Assembly: GCA_017694835.1 (NCBI GenBank)
Contig: JADIMJ010000047.1
Coordinates: forward strand, 1 to 64,000
DNA from: Candidatus Cryptobacteroides gallistercoris
Lineage (GTDB): Bacteria > Bacteroidota > Bacteroidia > Bacteroidales > UBA932
Direction of reading: 5' to 3'
DNA length: 64,000 nt
Below, in pieces: positions 35,091 through 44,473 of the stretch. The translations under genes were made by a program, and so were the position numbers. Under the pieces are notes generated by a model. The model was not told the origin of the DNA, ran no database searches, and worked only from the letters and a program-made list of their open reading frames with translations. Position 1 is the first letter of the stretch; every line of letters starts with the position of its first letter.

Positions 35091-36247
35091 TTCTTCTCTC
35101 CCGTGTTCGTTCTGTCAAGTATTGCGTAGACCTGTTCTACAATCGCCCCGGCTGCATCTGTCCGTGCCAGCTCTCCGATGTTTTTTTCCATTTTGCGGAT
35201 TGCCTCTTCATTCCTGATGAGGGAACAGGCCTCTTCCATCAGTTTTTCCGGGGCCTCCGCATCGGTCACGAGCAATGCTGCGTCTTTTCTGACAAGGGCA
35301 GCCGCATTATGTGTCTGATGGTCTTCGGCGACATTGGGCGACGGGACGAATATCACGGCCTTGTGCGCGGCGCAGAGTTCAGATACGGAGCTTGCCCCGG
35401 ACCTGGATATGACAATGTCGGCAGCCGCATATGCAAGGTCCATCCGTCTGATGAAATCGAAGTACCTTATGTCTTTCTCCAGTGTCGCGTCGGCTGCGGC
35501 GGCTTCCTTCATGAAGCTGTCGATTCCGCTCTTGTAGTATTTCCCGCACTGCCAGATTACTTCCATGCCTTCACCGCCCGGTCTGCCTGAGGAAATCCAT
35601 TTCATCATCGATTTGTTCAGAGTCCCGCTGCCGAGGCTGCCTCCCATTATGAACAGATGCTTTTTCTCCGGGTCAAGGCCATAGAATTCCAGGGCCTCTT
35701 CCTTCATCTTCCCGTCGGCCGGCACTATGTCTTTCCTTATGGGGTTGCCCGTAATCACAATCCGGTCTGCGGGGAAAAAGCGTTCCATCCCTTCGTAGGC
35801 CACGCAGATGCATCCTGCCTTTTTCCCGAGTATCCTGTTGGTCAGCCCTGCAAATCCGTTCTGTTCCTGAATCAGGGTAGGGATGCCTTCCCGTTCGGCG
35901 CACCACAGCAGGGGAGCACTGGCATAGCCTCCGACGCCTATTGCTATGTCCGGTCTGAATTCCCTGATGATTTTCCTTGCCATAGACAGGCTTTTCATCA
36001 CCTTGAAGGGAAGGGCAAGGTTGGCAGGGGACAGGTTTCTCTGAAGCCCTGCCACCGGCAGTCCCATTATCCGGTAGCCTGCGGCGGGAACCTTTTCCAT
36101 CTCCATCTTTCCTTCTGCGCCGACGAACAGTATTTCCGTGTCGGGGCAGACTTCCTTAAGCCCGTCCGCAATGGAGAGGGCAGGGAAGATATGCCCCCCT
36201 GTCCCGCCGCCGCTTATAATTGCTCTTATCGGTCTGTAGCTTCTCAT
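35087..36247 (-). CDS. murG: UDP-N-acetylglucosamine-lipid I N-acetylglucosaminyltransferase
   Basis: GT28 enzyme that turns lipid I into lipid II at the inner face of the membrane. 386 residues with ISGGGTGGHIFPALSIADGL (G-loop 1), the IGVGGYASAPLLWCAEREGIPTLIQEQNGFAG region, and the UDP-GlcNAc site ISRSGASSVSELCAAHKAVIFVPSPNVAEDHQTHNA. Overlaps ftsW and murC by four bases each. Confidence 0.97.
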   Translation of the reverse strand: MRSYRPIRAIISGGGTGGHIFPALSIADGLKEVCPDTEILFVGAEGKMEMEKVPAAGYRIMGLPVAGLQRNLSPANLALPFKVMKSLSMARKIIREFRPDIAIGVGGYASAPLLWCAEREGIPTLIQEQNGFAGLTNRILGKKAGCICVAYEGMERFFPADRIVITGNPIRKDIVPADGKMKEEALEFYGLDPEKKHLFIMGGSLGSGTLNKSMMKWISSGRPGGEGMEVIWQCGKYYKSGIDSFMKEAAAADATLEKDIRYFDFIRRMDLAYAAADIVISRSGASSVSELCAAHKAVIFVPSPNVAEDHQTHNAAALVRKDAALLVTDAEAPEKLMEEACSLIRNEEAIRKMEKNIGELARTDAAGAIVEQVYAILDRTNTGEKK

Positions 36248-37692
36248 TGCTGAATTATTTTTCCTGATTCAAAATCTTCCAGGTCCTGCAGGCCTGCCTG
36301 AGGGTCATCAGGGTCAGGCTCCATTCCGATCGGTTTCGCCTTTTCCGTCGCCTTCTGTATCTTGGCCCGGGTCATCTTGCTTATGGAAAGGATGATTCCG
36401 AAGGCAACGCAGAAGCAAAGGAACGAACTTTTGCCATGGCTTATCAGAGGCAGCGTCTGTCCTGTGAGCAATCCCATGTCAAGGTTGATGTAGATGTGCA
36501 TGAGGGCCTGTCCCGTGATGAGCATCGAGAGCCCTGCCACCGCTGTCTTGGCAAAGACATTGTCGCAGCATTTCACTATTATTGTCGCCCTGGCGAGCAG
36601 GCTGATATACAGAATGATGATGAGAATCCCTCCCCACAGTCCGTATTCCTCCACAATGAAGCTGTACATGTAGTCGCTGAAAATCAAGGCTACGGTATAT
36701 TTCTGGGTGCTGCCTCCGGGCCCTTTTCCGAAGATTCCTCCCTCGTGTATGGCGATTTTGGCGCTTTCCGGCTGCCTGATTGCGTCAACCGCCTTGTTGA
36801 ACTCTTCGCTGTCAGGATCAAGTTCCAGTATTGTCCTGTCGTTGTATGACTTGACCGAAACCACAGGTCTTCCGGTGACATTTTCCACAATTTCCGTGAG
36901 GCCTGTCCTGCTCAGCGCGGTCCCTACGCGCTTGAATGTTTTCCCGCCGGAGACTGCCCAGATGAATATGCAGACGGCAAGGGCCGCCGCCATCAGCGGA
37001 AGGAGCTTCAGTATTTCCCTGAACTTTATTCCCCCGGCCAGAATCGTCAGCACCATTATTCCTCCGATGAACAGGGCACTTGATGCGCTTCCTGCAAAAA
37101 TCAGCACGCATACGGTCAGAATCGGGATGTAAATGTATATCCAGAGTTTCCATCCGGGCTTTTCCAGGAATGCGAGCTTCGGAATCTTTTCCGCAATCCG
37201 CCCGACCATTCGGAACGAGTCGTTTCCGAATGCATGGACAGCCCAGGCGAGGTACATTATCATCGCGACTTTGGTCACTTCGTAGACATGGACGTCGAAT
37301 ACCCACAGGTCCAGGGACCTCTTGGCTTCGTTGGCCTCCACCGCCCTGATGTCCAGAACCAGACAGGTCAGCAATACCAGGGACACCGCAAACCCGTACT
37401 TGGACAGGATGCGGAACAGCTTTATGTATGGTATCTTGTAACAGACGAATATGACGATGATGCCGGTCAGGACAATCTTCAGCTGGTCAATGAAAATGTC
37501 CACGCGGCTCGTCCCGCGGTGTTCATTTGCGAGGAGGGTGGTGGAGGAGAATATGGACACGATAGAAAACAGGATGAGTATGGAAAGGATAATCCATATC
37601 ACCTTGTCTCCCTGGATTCTGTCTATGATTCCCCAGATTCCTCCCTCTTTCGGGGAAGTCCCGGCATTATTTGTTTCTTCTTTCATCTGCAT
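36244..37692 (-). CDS. ftsW: SEDS peptidoglycan glycosyltransferase FtsW
   Basis: Polymerises lipid II at the septum. 482 residues, about ten membrane helices, with a cytoplasmic N-terminal tail and an acidic C-terminal tail. SEDS landmarks: AKRSLDLWVFDVHVYEVTKVAMIMYLA and IHEGGIFGKGPGGSTQKYTVALIFSDYMYSFIVEEYG, which keeps the Asp of the conserved catalytic region. The usual LPxISYGGSS motif reads LPLISHGKSS here, with Lys in place of the second Gly. Overlaps murG by four bases. Confidence 0.93.
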   Translation of the reverse strand: MQMKEETNNAGTSPKEGGIWGIIDRIQGDKVIWIILSILILFSIVSIFSSTTLLANEHRGTSRVDIFIDQLKIVLTGIIVIFVCYKIPYIKLFRILSKYGFAVSLVLLTCLVLDIRAVEANEAKRSLDLWVFDVHVYEVTKVAMIMYLAWAVHAFGNDSFRMVGRIAEKIPKLAFLEKPGWKLWIYIYIPILTVCVLIFAGSASSALFIGGIMVLTILAGGIKFREILKLLPLMAAALAVCIFIWAVSGGKTFKRVGTALSRTGLTEIVENVTGRPVVSVKSYNDRTILELDPDSEEFNKAVDAIRQPESAKIAIHEGGIFGKGPGGSTQKYTVALIFSDYMYSFIVEEYGLWGGILIIILYISLLARATIIVKCCDNVFAKTAVAGLSMLITGQALMHIYINLDMGLLTGQTLPLISHGKSSFLCFCVAFGIILSISKMTRAKIQKATEKAKPIGMEPDPDDPQAGLQDLEDFESGKIIQQ

Positions 37693-37713
37693 ATCATATA
37701 TAGACTGTCCATC

Positions 37714-39048
37714 CTACAGATTTCTGACAGCCTCCTTGAATTTTTTTCCGCGGTCTTCGTAATTTTTGAACAGGTCAAAGCTGGCGCAGCAAGGGGAGAG
37801 CAGCACTACGTCTCCGGCCTTTGCAATGCTGTGCGCGAGCCTGACGGCCTCCGCGGCGGATGTGACATCGTGGATTTCCGGGACAATTCCTCCGAATGAT
37901 TCATGGAATTTCCTGTTGTCCAGTCCCATGCATATCATTGCCTTTACTTTTTCCTTTGCGAGGCCTGTAAGGACGGAGTAGTCGTTGCCTTTGTCTGTCC
38001 CGCCGACAATCCACACCACCGGCCTTGTCTGGCATTCAAGGGCATACCATGCGGCATCCACATTCGTTGCCTTTGAGTCGTTGATGTACAGCACGTCCCC
38101 GATGCTCAGCACTTTTTCCAGCCTGTGCTCGACCGGCTGGAAAGTCGACAGACTCGTCCGTATGACTTCATTGTCAATGTCCATGATCTTGCCTGCTATC
38201 GCCGCGGCCATCGAGTTGTAGACATTGTGCCTGCCCCCGAGTGCAAGTTCCCGTATGAACATGTCGCATTCGGCATCCTCGTACTTCACAACCATCTTCT
38301 CCCCCCTGAGGAATGCTCCCTGGCTGACTTCTGTCTTCTGGGAGAACGGAAGCATCTTTGCCTTCACTACAATCTTGTTGAGGTGGCTGACGGTAATCTC
38401 GTCATCCGAGCAGAAGATGAAGCAGTCGTCGCTGTCCATGTTTCTGGTGATGCGGAACTTTGCCTTCACGTAATTTTCCAGATTGTGGCCGTATCTGTCG
38501 AGATGGTCCGGAGTAATGTTCGTGATGACGGCTATGTCTGCCTTGAAGTCATACATGTTGTCCAGCTGGAAACTGCTTATCTCAAGCACATAGATGTCAT
38601 GATGCTCGGTGGCCACCTGATATGCGTAGCTTTTCCCGATGTTGCCCCCGAGCCCTGCATTCAGCCCGGCCTGCTGGAGCAGATAATATATCAGCGAGGT
38701 GGTGGTCGTCTTGCCGTTGCTGCCGGTGATGCAGATTTTTTTCGCCGTGTCGTATCTCCCGGCAAATTCTATTTCAGAGATGATTCTTATGCCGGCGTCA
38801 CTGATTTTCTGCACCATAGGGGCAGATGACGGTATGCCGGGGCTCTTGATTACCTCGTCGGCATTGAGAATCAGTTCTTCGGTGTGTTTCCCCTGCTCGA
38901 AAGGAATGCCCCATTCTTCAAGCACCTTCACATATTTTTCCCCGATGGTGCCCTTGTCCGAGAGAAATACGTCGAATCCCTTTGTCTTTGCGAGGACGGC
39001 GGCTCCTGTTCCGCTTTCTCCTCCTCCCAGTATTGCTATTCTGGACAT
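37714..39048 (-). CDS. murD: UDP-N-acetylmuramoyl-L-alanine-D-glutamate ligase
   Basis: Adds D-glutamate to the muropeptide precursor. 444 residues from ATG 39048 (MSRIAILGGGESGTGAAVLAKTKG), with ATP loop CITGSNGKTTTTSLIYYLL and the ITPDHLDRYG and YINDSKATNVDAAWYAL motifs. The ORF-track start at 39381 lies inside mraY and adds 111 non-homologous residues, so it is rejected. 77 bases after mraY, the longest gap inside the dcw cluster. Confidence 0.96.
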   Translation of the reverse strand: MSRIAILGGGESGTGAAVLAKTKGFDVFLSDKGTIGEKYVKVLEEWGIPFEQGKHTEELILNADEVIKSPGIPSSAPMVQKISDAGIRIISEIEFAGRYDTAKKICITGSNGKTTTTSLIYYLLQQAGLNAGLGGNIGKSYAYQVATEHHDIYVLEISSFQLDNMYDFKADIAVITNITPDHLDRYGHNLENYVKAKFRITRNMDSDDCFIFCSDDEITVSHLNKIVVKAKMLPFSQKTEVSQGAFLRGEKMVVKYEDAECDMFIRELALGGRHNVYNSMAAAIAGKIMDIDNEVIRTSLSTFQPVEHRLEKVLSIGDVLYINDSKATNVDAAWYALECQTRPVVWIVGGTDKGNDYSVLTGLAKEKVKAMICMGLDNRKFHESFGGIVPEIHDVTSAAEAVRLAHSIAKAGDVVLLSPCCASFDLFKNYEDRGKKFKEAVRNL

Positions 39049-39125
39049 TTCCTGGTCTCCTTGTCTTTGTATGTTGTTAACCTTTTGCTTCCGTCTTGTT
39101 CTTGTCCCCGTGTCCTGCCTTCCGC

Positions 39126-40424
39126 CTACCGGACTTTCAGAAGCGCTATCGTGAATACCGCAAGCAGAATCCCGACAATCCAGAACCTTACTACAATCTT
39201 GGCCTCCGGTATGGCGCGTGCCGGCCATTTTATGGCGGCGGGGATATTCTCTTTCTGAAAATGATGGTGAAGTGGTGCCATCCTGAAAATTCTTTTCCCT
39301 GTGCCGTATTTTTTCCTGGTGTATTTGAACCAGAATCTCTGCATCAGCACAGACAGGCTCTCCACCAGGAATATGCCGCACAGGACAGGCAGCAGCAGTT
39401 CCTTCCTGATGAGTATCGCGCAGACTCCGATGATGCCTCCGATTGCGAGGCTGCCGGTGTCACCCATGAATACCTGCGCAGGATATGAGTTGTGCCAGAG
39501 GAATCCTATGAGGGCTCCCACAAACGCCGCCATGAACACGGCTATCTCTCCCGTGCCCGGTATATACATGATGTTCAGATAGTCCGCATTGATTATGTTG
39601 CCTGAGAGATATGCGAATATGCCGAGTACCACGCCTACAATCGCGGATGTACCTGTCGCGAGTCCGTCCATGCCGTCTGTCAGGTTCGTGCCGTTGGAGC
39701 AGGCTGTGATGACAAGGACAATCATCGCTACATATATGGCCCATTTACAGTACCATCCCATTGCCCCCTTGAAAGGGGAGAGCCATTTGTAGTCGAATTC
39801 ATGGTCTTTGACGAACGGTATGGTCGTCTTCGTGCTTTTGACGACATCGTGTCCGGCAGGCTTTCCATCAGAGCCGGTCCCTGCCACGGCCGCTTTCCCT
39901 GCCTCAGCAACAGTCCCTGCCGCGGATGCAGTCTCTGTCCTGACTTCTTCCCTCACCACAATCTGGTCGCTGAAGCAGACTGTAAGTGCTATTGAAAGAC
40001 CGAGCATAATCTGTGCAATCAGCTTGCCTTTCTCGCTCAGCCCGTCCTTGTTGTGCCGGAATACCTTTATGTAGTCATCGGCGAATCCGAGAAGGCCGAG
40101 CCATACTGTCGAGATGAGCAGCAGTATTATATATATGTTGGTGAGGTCTGCGAAAAGCAGCACGGATATGATTACTGACAACAGTATGATTATGCCCCCC
40201 ATTGTCGGAGTGCCTTTTTTCTGGAGCTGCCCCTCAAGGCCCAGGTCCCGGATTTCTTCTCCGATCTGCCGCTTCTGAAGCCATCTTATGATTCTCTTGC
40301 CGAGAATCAGGGAAATCAGTATGGAGACGGCGCTGGCGAACATGGCCCTGAAGGACAGGTAGGTGAAAAGCCTCTGTCCCGGTATGTCGGCGTCCTTGAG
40401 GAATTCAAACAAATGGTATATCAT
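39126..40424 (-). CDS. mraY: Phospho-N-acetylmuramoyl-pentapeptide transferase
   Basis: Makes lipid I from UDP-MurNAc-pentapeptide and undecaprenyl phosphate. 432 residues, ten helices, with GTPTMGGIIIL, FADDYIKV, NGTNLTDGMDGLA and APLHHHFQ, all MraY hallmarks. A roughly 60-residue hydrophilic segment (about 155-215: EEVRTETASAAGTVAEAGKAAVAGTGSDGKPAGHDV) interrupts the periplasm-facing part after FSDQIVV; a shorter version is usual in Bacteroidota, here enriched in Ala, Gly and Thr. Four-base overlap with murE. Confidence 0.96.
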   Translation of the reverse strand: MIYHLFEFLKDADIPGQRLFTYLSFRAMFASAVSILISLILGKRIIRWLQKRQIGEEIRDLGLEGQLQKKGTPTMGGIIILLSVIISVLLFADLTNIYIILLLISTVWLGLLGFADDYIKVFRHNKDGLSEKGKLIAQIMLGLSIALTVCFSDQIVVREEVRTETASAAGTVAEAGKAAVAGTGSDGKPAGHDVVKSTKTTIPFVKDHEFDYKWLSPFKGAMGWYCKWAIYVAMIVLVITACSNGTNLTDGMDGLATGTSAIVGVVLGIFAYLSGNIINADYLNIMYIPGTGEIAVFMAAFVGALIGFLWHNSYPAQVFMGDTGSLAIGGIIGVCAILIRKELLLPVLCGIFLVESLSVLMQRFWFKYTRKKYGTGKRIFRMAPLHHHFQKENIPAAIKWPARAIPEAKIVVRFWIVGILLAVFTIALLKVR

Positions 40425-41884
40425 TGCATTATGCTTTTCAATGTGTCGGATACAATATCTTTTTCCACGAACGGTCGTTTCTCCGTGCCGGTTATCTGAT
40501 AGGTCTCATGCCCTTTGCCGGCAAGAAGGACCGTGCTCCCCGGTGGTGCCGTCAGTATTGCCGTCCGTATGGCCTGTTCCCTGTCTTCTATGAAAAGGGT
40601 CCGGCCCGATGCTTCCGGCCCGAATCCTTTCCTTATGTCGTCCATTATGCAGGAGGTCTTTTCCGTACGGCTGTTGTCGGAAGTCACTATGACCCTGTCT
40701 GCCAGCCTTCCGGCCACTTCTGCCATTTCCGGCCTTTTCGTGCGGTCCCTGTCTCCCCCGCATCCGAACACACAGATGAGCGGCCTGCGCGGAGCAATCT
40801 CCCTGAGTGTCCTGAGCACATTCTCAAGGGCGTCAGGGGTGTGGGCATAGTCTATGACGACAGACAGGTCGTGCGGCCCGCGGATTGTCTCAAGCCGTCC
40901 GGGGGCGGATGTCAGGCTGCTGATGCCGACGAGGACTTCTTCCGGGTCTGCCCCGAGGGTCACTGCGGCCGTGTAGATTGCAAGGATGTTGTATGCGTTG
41001 TGCTGGCCTATGAGCCTGCACCATGTCTCCCTGCCGTCAATTTTCAGGAGCATCCCGTCAAAGCTTTCCTCGATTATGCGGCATGTGTGGTCGGCAATCC
41101 CCCGGCAGGAATATGTCACCACTTCCGCCTTTGTGTTCTGTACCATCACCATGCCGTTCCTGTCGTCGGTGTTGGTGATTGCGAATGCATCCCGCGGAAG
41201 CATGTCGAAGAACATTTTCTTGCACCTCAGGTATTCCGCAAAAGTCTTGTGGTAGTCCAGGTGGTCATGCGTGAGATTCGAGAATATTCCGGCCCTGAAC
41301 CTGAGTCCTGTCACCCTTTCCTGTTCCATGCCGATCGAGCTCACTTCCATGAAGCAGTATTCGCATCCCTCGTCGGCCATCTTCGCAAGCAGGGAATTGA
41401 CCGTAATGGGGTCTGCCGTCGTGTTTATTGCCTCATATCTCTTTTCCCCGATATAGTTGGCAATCGTCGAGAGCAGGCCGCAGTGATATCCCAGGCCCGT
41501 GAAAAGCCTGTGCAGCAGAGTTACTGTCGTTGTCTTGCCGTTCGTGCCCGTGATTCCCACGAGAGTCAGCCTGCGGGACGGATTGCCGTAGAATGCGGCG
41601 GCAATCATTGCCAGGGCATGCCGGGAAGAGCGGACCTGAATGTACACGACTCCTTCTTCCCTGTTTCCGACGGCTTCTTCATCCTGATATACTACGGCGG
41701 CTGCCCCTTTCCCGACGGCAGTCCCGATATATTTGTGCCCGTCTGCGGCAAAGCCTTTCACTGCGATGAACAGCGCTCCCGGGCCGGCCAGCCTGGAATC
41801 GCTGCATATTGCCGTTATTTCGGGGTTGCCTGCCCCGGATACGGAGCATACTCCGCAGTCTTTTGTTATTTCGTCAAGTCTCAT
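40421..41884 (-). CDS. murE: UDP-MurNAc-tripeptide synthetase
   Basis: Adds the third stem residue, usually meso-diaminopimelate in Bacteroidota, to UDP-MurNAc-L-Ala-D-Glu. 487 residues from ATG 41884; the ORF track starts at a TTG (41908) inside a palindrome. Motifs: GITGTNGKTTTVTLLHRLF (ATP), LTHDHLDYHKTFAEY, and VVIDYAHTPDALENVL. The diaminopimelate signature DNPR appears as DNSRTEK, a change at the third-residue selectivity loop worth noting. Overlaps mraY by four bases. Confidence 0.95.
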   Translation of the reverse strand: MRLDEITKDCGVCSVSGAGNPEITAICSDSRLAGPGALFIAVKGFAADGHKYIGTAVGKGAAAVVYQDEEAVGNREEGVVYIQVRSSRHALAMIAAAFYGNPSRRLTLVGITGTNGKTTTVTLLHRLFTGLGYHCGLLSTIANYIGEKRYEAINTTADPITVNSLLAKMADEGCEYCFMEVSSIGMEQERVTGLRFRAGIFSNLTHDHLDYHKTFAEYLRCKKMFFDMLPRDAFAITNTDDRNGMVMVQNTKAEVVTYSCRGIADHTCRIIEESFDGMLLKIDGRETWCRLIGQHNAYNILAIYTAAVTLGADPEEVLVGISSLTSAPGRLETIRGPHDLSVVIDYAHTPDALENVLRTLREIAPRRPLICVFGCGGDRDRTKRPEMAEVAGRLADRVIVTSDNSRTEKTSCIMDDIRKGFGPEASGRTLFIEDREQAIRTAILTAPPGSTVLLAGKGHETYQITGTEKRPFVEKDIVSDTLKSIMQ

Positions 41885-41894
41885 TTCAACAAAT

Positions 41895-41912
41895 GCATTT
41901 GCCGGCAAATGC
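41895..41912. repeat. 18-bp perfect palindrome between ftsI and murE
   Basis: GCATTTGCCGGCAAATGC is a perfect inverted repeat placed between the ftsI stop (41921) and the murE ATG (41884). It could form a hairpin over the murE initiation region or bind a dimer. Confidence 0.55.
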
Positions 41913-41920
41913 GGCCGGCG

Positions 41921-44038
41921 TCATTTCAGGCTTATTCTGACAGTTTCTCCCCTGGCCTTGTGTGTCCCGGCTGCGGGGGTCTGGCTTACCACATGCCCGG
42001 TCCCGGTGTATGAGCAGCTGTAGCCGCAGTTTTCTATTGACCATATCGCATCCGTCAGCCCGAGTCCCATGACATCCGGGATTTCCTCCAGGTTGTCTGC
42101 CCCGGACACGACATTCCTGCCTGTCATTTCAGGTATATCTCCGTCAGCCGCCAGTTCCCGGCCCCATGTCGGGGACAGGGCATATACTTCGTCCACGATT
42201 TCCCTGAATGTGGCGGCCGGCAATGTCCCTCCGTACAAATCTTTTCTTGACAGCTTGGAGTATATTGTCACTATGGCGCTGTATTGCGGGTCATCTGCGG
42301 GGAAGAATCCGACGAATGTGCCCTGATGTTTCCTGTTTCCGTTATTGTCCTTGTACACGGTGATGAGCTTGCCGTTGATTTCCGCCGGGAACGGAATCTG
42401 TGCGGTCCCGGTCTTGCCGGCGACCTTGCATCTGGCATCCCTGAGTGCCTTGCCTGTCCCTTCTTTAACCACCAGGCTGAGGGCCTTGATGAGGGTGTCG
42501 GCGGTCTCTGTCGAGCAGATGGCCCCGTTGAGTATTTCCGGGCCGTATTCCGTGACGGTCTTTCCGTCCTTTTCCGTGCACTCGACAATATATGGCTTCA
42601 TCATCTTGCCCTTGTTGGCTATCGCATTGTAGAACATGAGGACATGCAGCGGGGTCTCAAGCACGCTGTATCCTATTGCTATAGACGGAAGGGCCGTCCC
42701 GCTCCATCTGTATGAACCGGGCATGGGAATCACAGGCTGCGCCAGCCCGGCAAGGTCAAAGTCAAACTTCTCGTTCAGTTTGTATTCATACAGTTTCCCG
42801 ATGAATCTTTTTTCTGATTCAGGGCTTCCTCCGTAATTTTCGCAGGCAAGGTATCTGAACACATGGTTTGATGAAATCTTAAGGCCGTCGGCAACCGAGA
42901 TGTATTCTCCCCTGTTCTGAAGGTAGGGGTCTCTCGGCAGCTTCTCTCCTTTCCATTCCCAGAAGCCGCGGAATGTCGGGACTTCCGTGTCCAGGGTGAC
43001 TTTCCCGTCCTCAAGGAGCGTCATGAGCGTGGTGAGCTTGAACACCGAGCCCGGGTCGCCGGCTCTCCCGATTGCATAATTGAAAGTTTCCCCGAAATTT
43101 CCATTGCCGTCACTGCGGAGATTGACCATGGCGCGGATTGCTCCCGTCTTGACGTCCATCACGACTGCACAGCCCCCCTCAATGATTTCCTTGCCGGCCA
43201 TGTTTTTCCTGAGGGCGCGGTCGGCTATGTCCTGTATGACAATGTCTACGGTAGTCCTTATGTCAAGCCCGTTCTCCGCCATGACTGAAGTGCTGTCGAA
43301 GTCCGGTATTCTTTTCCTCTTGTCGGTCAGCTTCATCCATTCGACGCCCTCTTCCCCTTTCAGGGCATAGTTGAATGAGCCTTCGATTCCGATTCTGCTC
43401 CGTCCCTCTGTCCTGTCGTCGTCGATATAGCCAAGGACTCTTCTCGCAAGCGACTCGTAAGGGTATTTCCTTTTGTCGTATCTTACTGTGATGATGCCTC
43501 CTTTGTACCGTCCTTCGTCAAAAAGGGGGAAGGTCTGGATTTCCCTGAATTTCCGGTGGTCAATCTCGTAGCCTATCCTGACATACTTTTTCCCGTTTCT
43601 TCTGCCGCTGATTATTGTATTGTAGTATTCATCCGCGGTCTTGTCCCCGTATGCTTCGGCGAGCTTTTCCGAAAGCAGCCTTGCTTTCCCGAGCCACTCC
43701 TCCTCATCTTTTCTTCCCTTCTCCCTGTCCTTGTCATTTTCATGCTCGTCCTTCAGGACGGTGCAGTCCATGTATATCTGGTATGTCGGTATTGTCGATG
43801 CGAGAAGCTTTCCGTCATAGGACAGGATCGACCCTCTCACGGGTTCGATTGTCTCCCTGATGCTCTGCGGCGTCAGCTTTTCCTCCAGTATAGGGGCCGG
43901 CCGGAAAATGAATTGTATATAAAGGAGGCGGAATATGAGGACAATGGAGAGAACAAGGCACACGAAATATATCCCGAACAGAAATTTTCCTGTCCTGTCA
44001 TTCTTTTGTATGTCCGTATTGTCTGTCCTGTCTGCCAT
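41921..44038 (-). CDS. ftsI: Penicillin-binding protein (FtsI/PBP3-type transpeptidase) with PASTA domain
   Basis: Septal class B PBP, 705 residues. Cytoplasmic tail and one helix (LFGIYFVCLVLSIVLIFRLLY), a PBP dimerisation domain (about 60-270), then the transpeptidase: catalytic serine in SVFK (331-334), SSN motif in ISSNHVFR, and KTGTAQ. A C-terminal PASTA-like domain (EIPDVMGLGLTDAIWSIENCGYSCSYTGTGHVVSQTPAAGTHKARGETVRISL) follows. Placed between ftsL and murE as usual. Confidence 0.95.
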   Translation of the reverse strand: MADRTDNTDIQKNDRTGKFLFGIYFVCLVLSIVLIFRLLYIQFIFRPAPILEEKLTPQSIRETIEPVRGSILSYDGKLLASTIPTYQIYMDCTVLKDEHENDKDREKGRKDEEEWLGKARLLSEKLAEAYGDKTADEYYNTIISGRRNGKKYVRIGYEIDHRKFREIQTFPLFDEGRYKGGIITVRYDKRKYPYESLARRVLGYIDDDRTEGRSRIGIEGSFNYALKGEEGVEWMKLTDKRKRIPDFDSTSVMAENGLDIRTTVDIVIQDIADRALRKNMAGKEIIEGGCAVVMDVKTGAIRAMVNLRSDGNGNFGETFNYAIGRAGDPGSVFKLTTLMTLLEDGKVTLDTEVPTFRGFWEWKGEKLPRDPYLQNRGEYISVADGLKISSNHVFRYLACENYGGSPESEKRFIGKLYEYKLNEKFDFDLAGLAQPVIPMPGSYRWSGTALPSIAIGYSVLETPLHVLMFYNAIANKGKMMKPYIVECTEKDGKTVTEYGPEILNGAICSTETADTLIKALSLVVKEGTGKALRDARCKVAGKTGTAQIPFPAEINGKLITVYKDNNGNRKHQGTFVGFFPADDPQYSAIVTIYSKLSRKDLYGGTLPAATFREIVDEVYALSPTWGRELAADGDIPEMTGRNVVSGADNLEEIPDVMGLGLTDAIWSIENCGYSCSYTGTGHVVSQTPAAGTHKARGETVRISLK

Positions 44039-44049
44039 ATCCTGTCATT

Positions 44050-44472
44050 CTATTCTGTTGTGCGCCGTCCGGTAAGTCTGTCGGCCGGCTTGTCGGGGAC
44101 AGTCAGGAAAGAGCCTGACCGTATCAGCATGTCCTGCACCGCACTGAGCTTGCCGAGCTCCGCCAGTTCGCTGGTTTTCTGCCTGAGGTATATCCTGTAG
44201 TCTTCCGCGGCCTGTCTGGAGACTTCCAGCCTGACCATCGTCTGCTCTATGTGAAGTTTCATCCAGATGCAGACCACTGCAAGGAAAAACAGATATATGA
44301 TATGGATGAAATATCTGTCGAATTTCATCCTCAGCAGGAATTTCCCCTGGAATATGGCCCCGATGCTGTCCTTTATGAATGCCAGTACGGCATGCATCCG
44401 GGACCGCCTTTTCCCTTCGCCTGCGGTGTTGCCGGCTGCCGGGATTTCCTGTATGTCTCTTCCTGTCTCCAT
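44050..44472 (-). CDS. ftsL: FtsL-like division protein
   Basis: 140 residues with a basic N-terminus, one membrane helix (YFIHIIYLFFLAVVCIWMKL) and a following coiled coil (EVSRQAAEDYRIYLRQKTSELAELGKL), the plan of FtsL. Sequence is little conserved, so the name rests on topology and on its place between rsmH and ftsI. One base separates its start from the rsmH stop. Confidence 0.82.
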   Translation of the reverse strand: METGRDIQEIPAAGNTAGEGKRRSRMHAVLAFIKDSIGAIFQGKFLLRMKFDRYFIHIIYLFFLAVVCIWMKLHIEQTMVRLEVSRQAAEDYRIYLRQKTSELAELGKLSAVQDMLIRSGSFLTVPDKPADRLTGRRTTE

Positions 44473-44473
44473 G

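Noticed and set aside
40424-42013. 529-residue open frame on the plus strand opposite murE
   Set aside because: It is an antisense shadow created by the codon bias of murE and ftsI; the composition (Cys/His/Pro-rich) is unlike any protein and it has no promoter.
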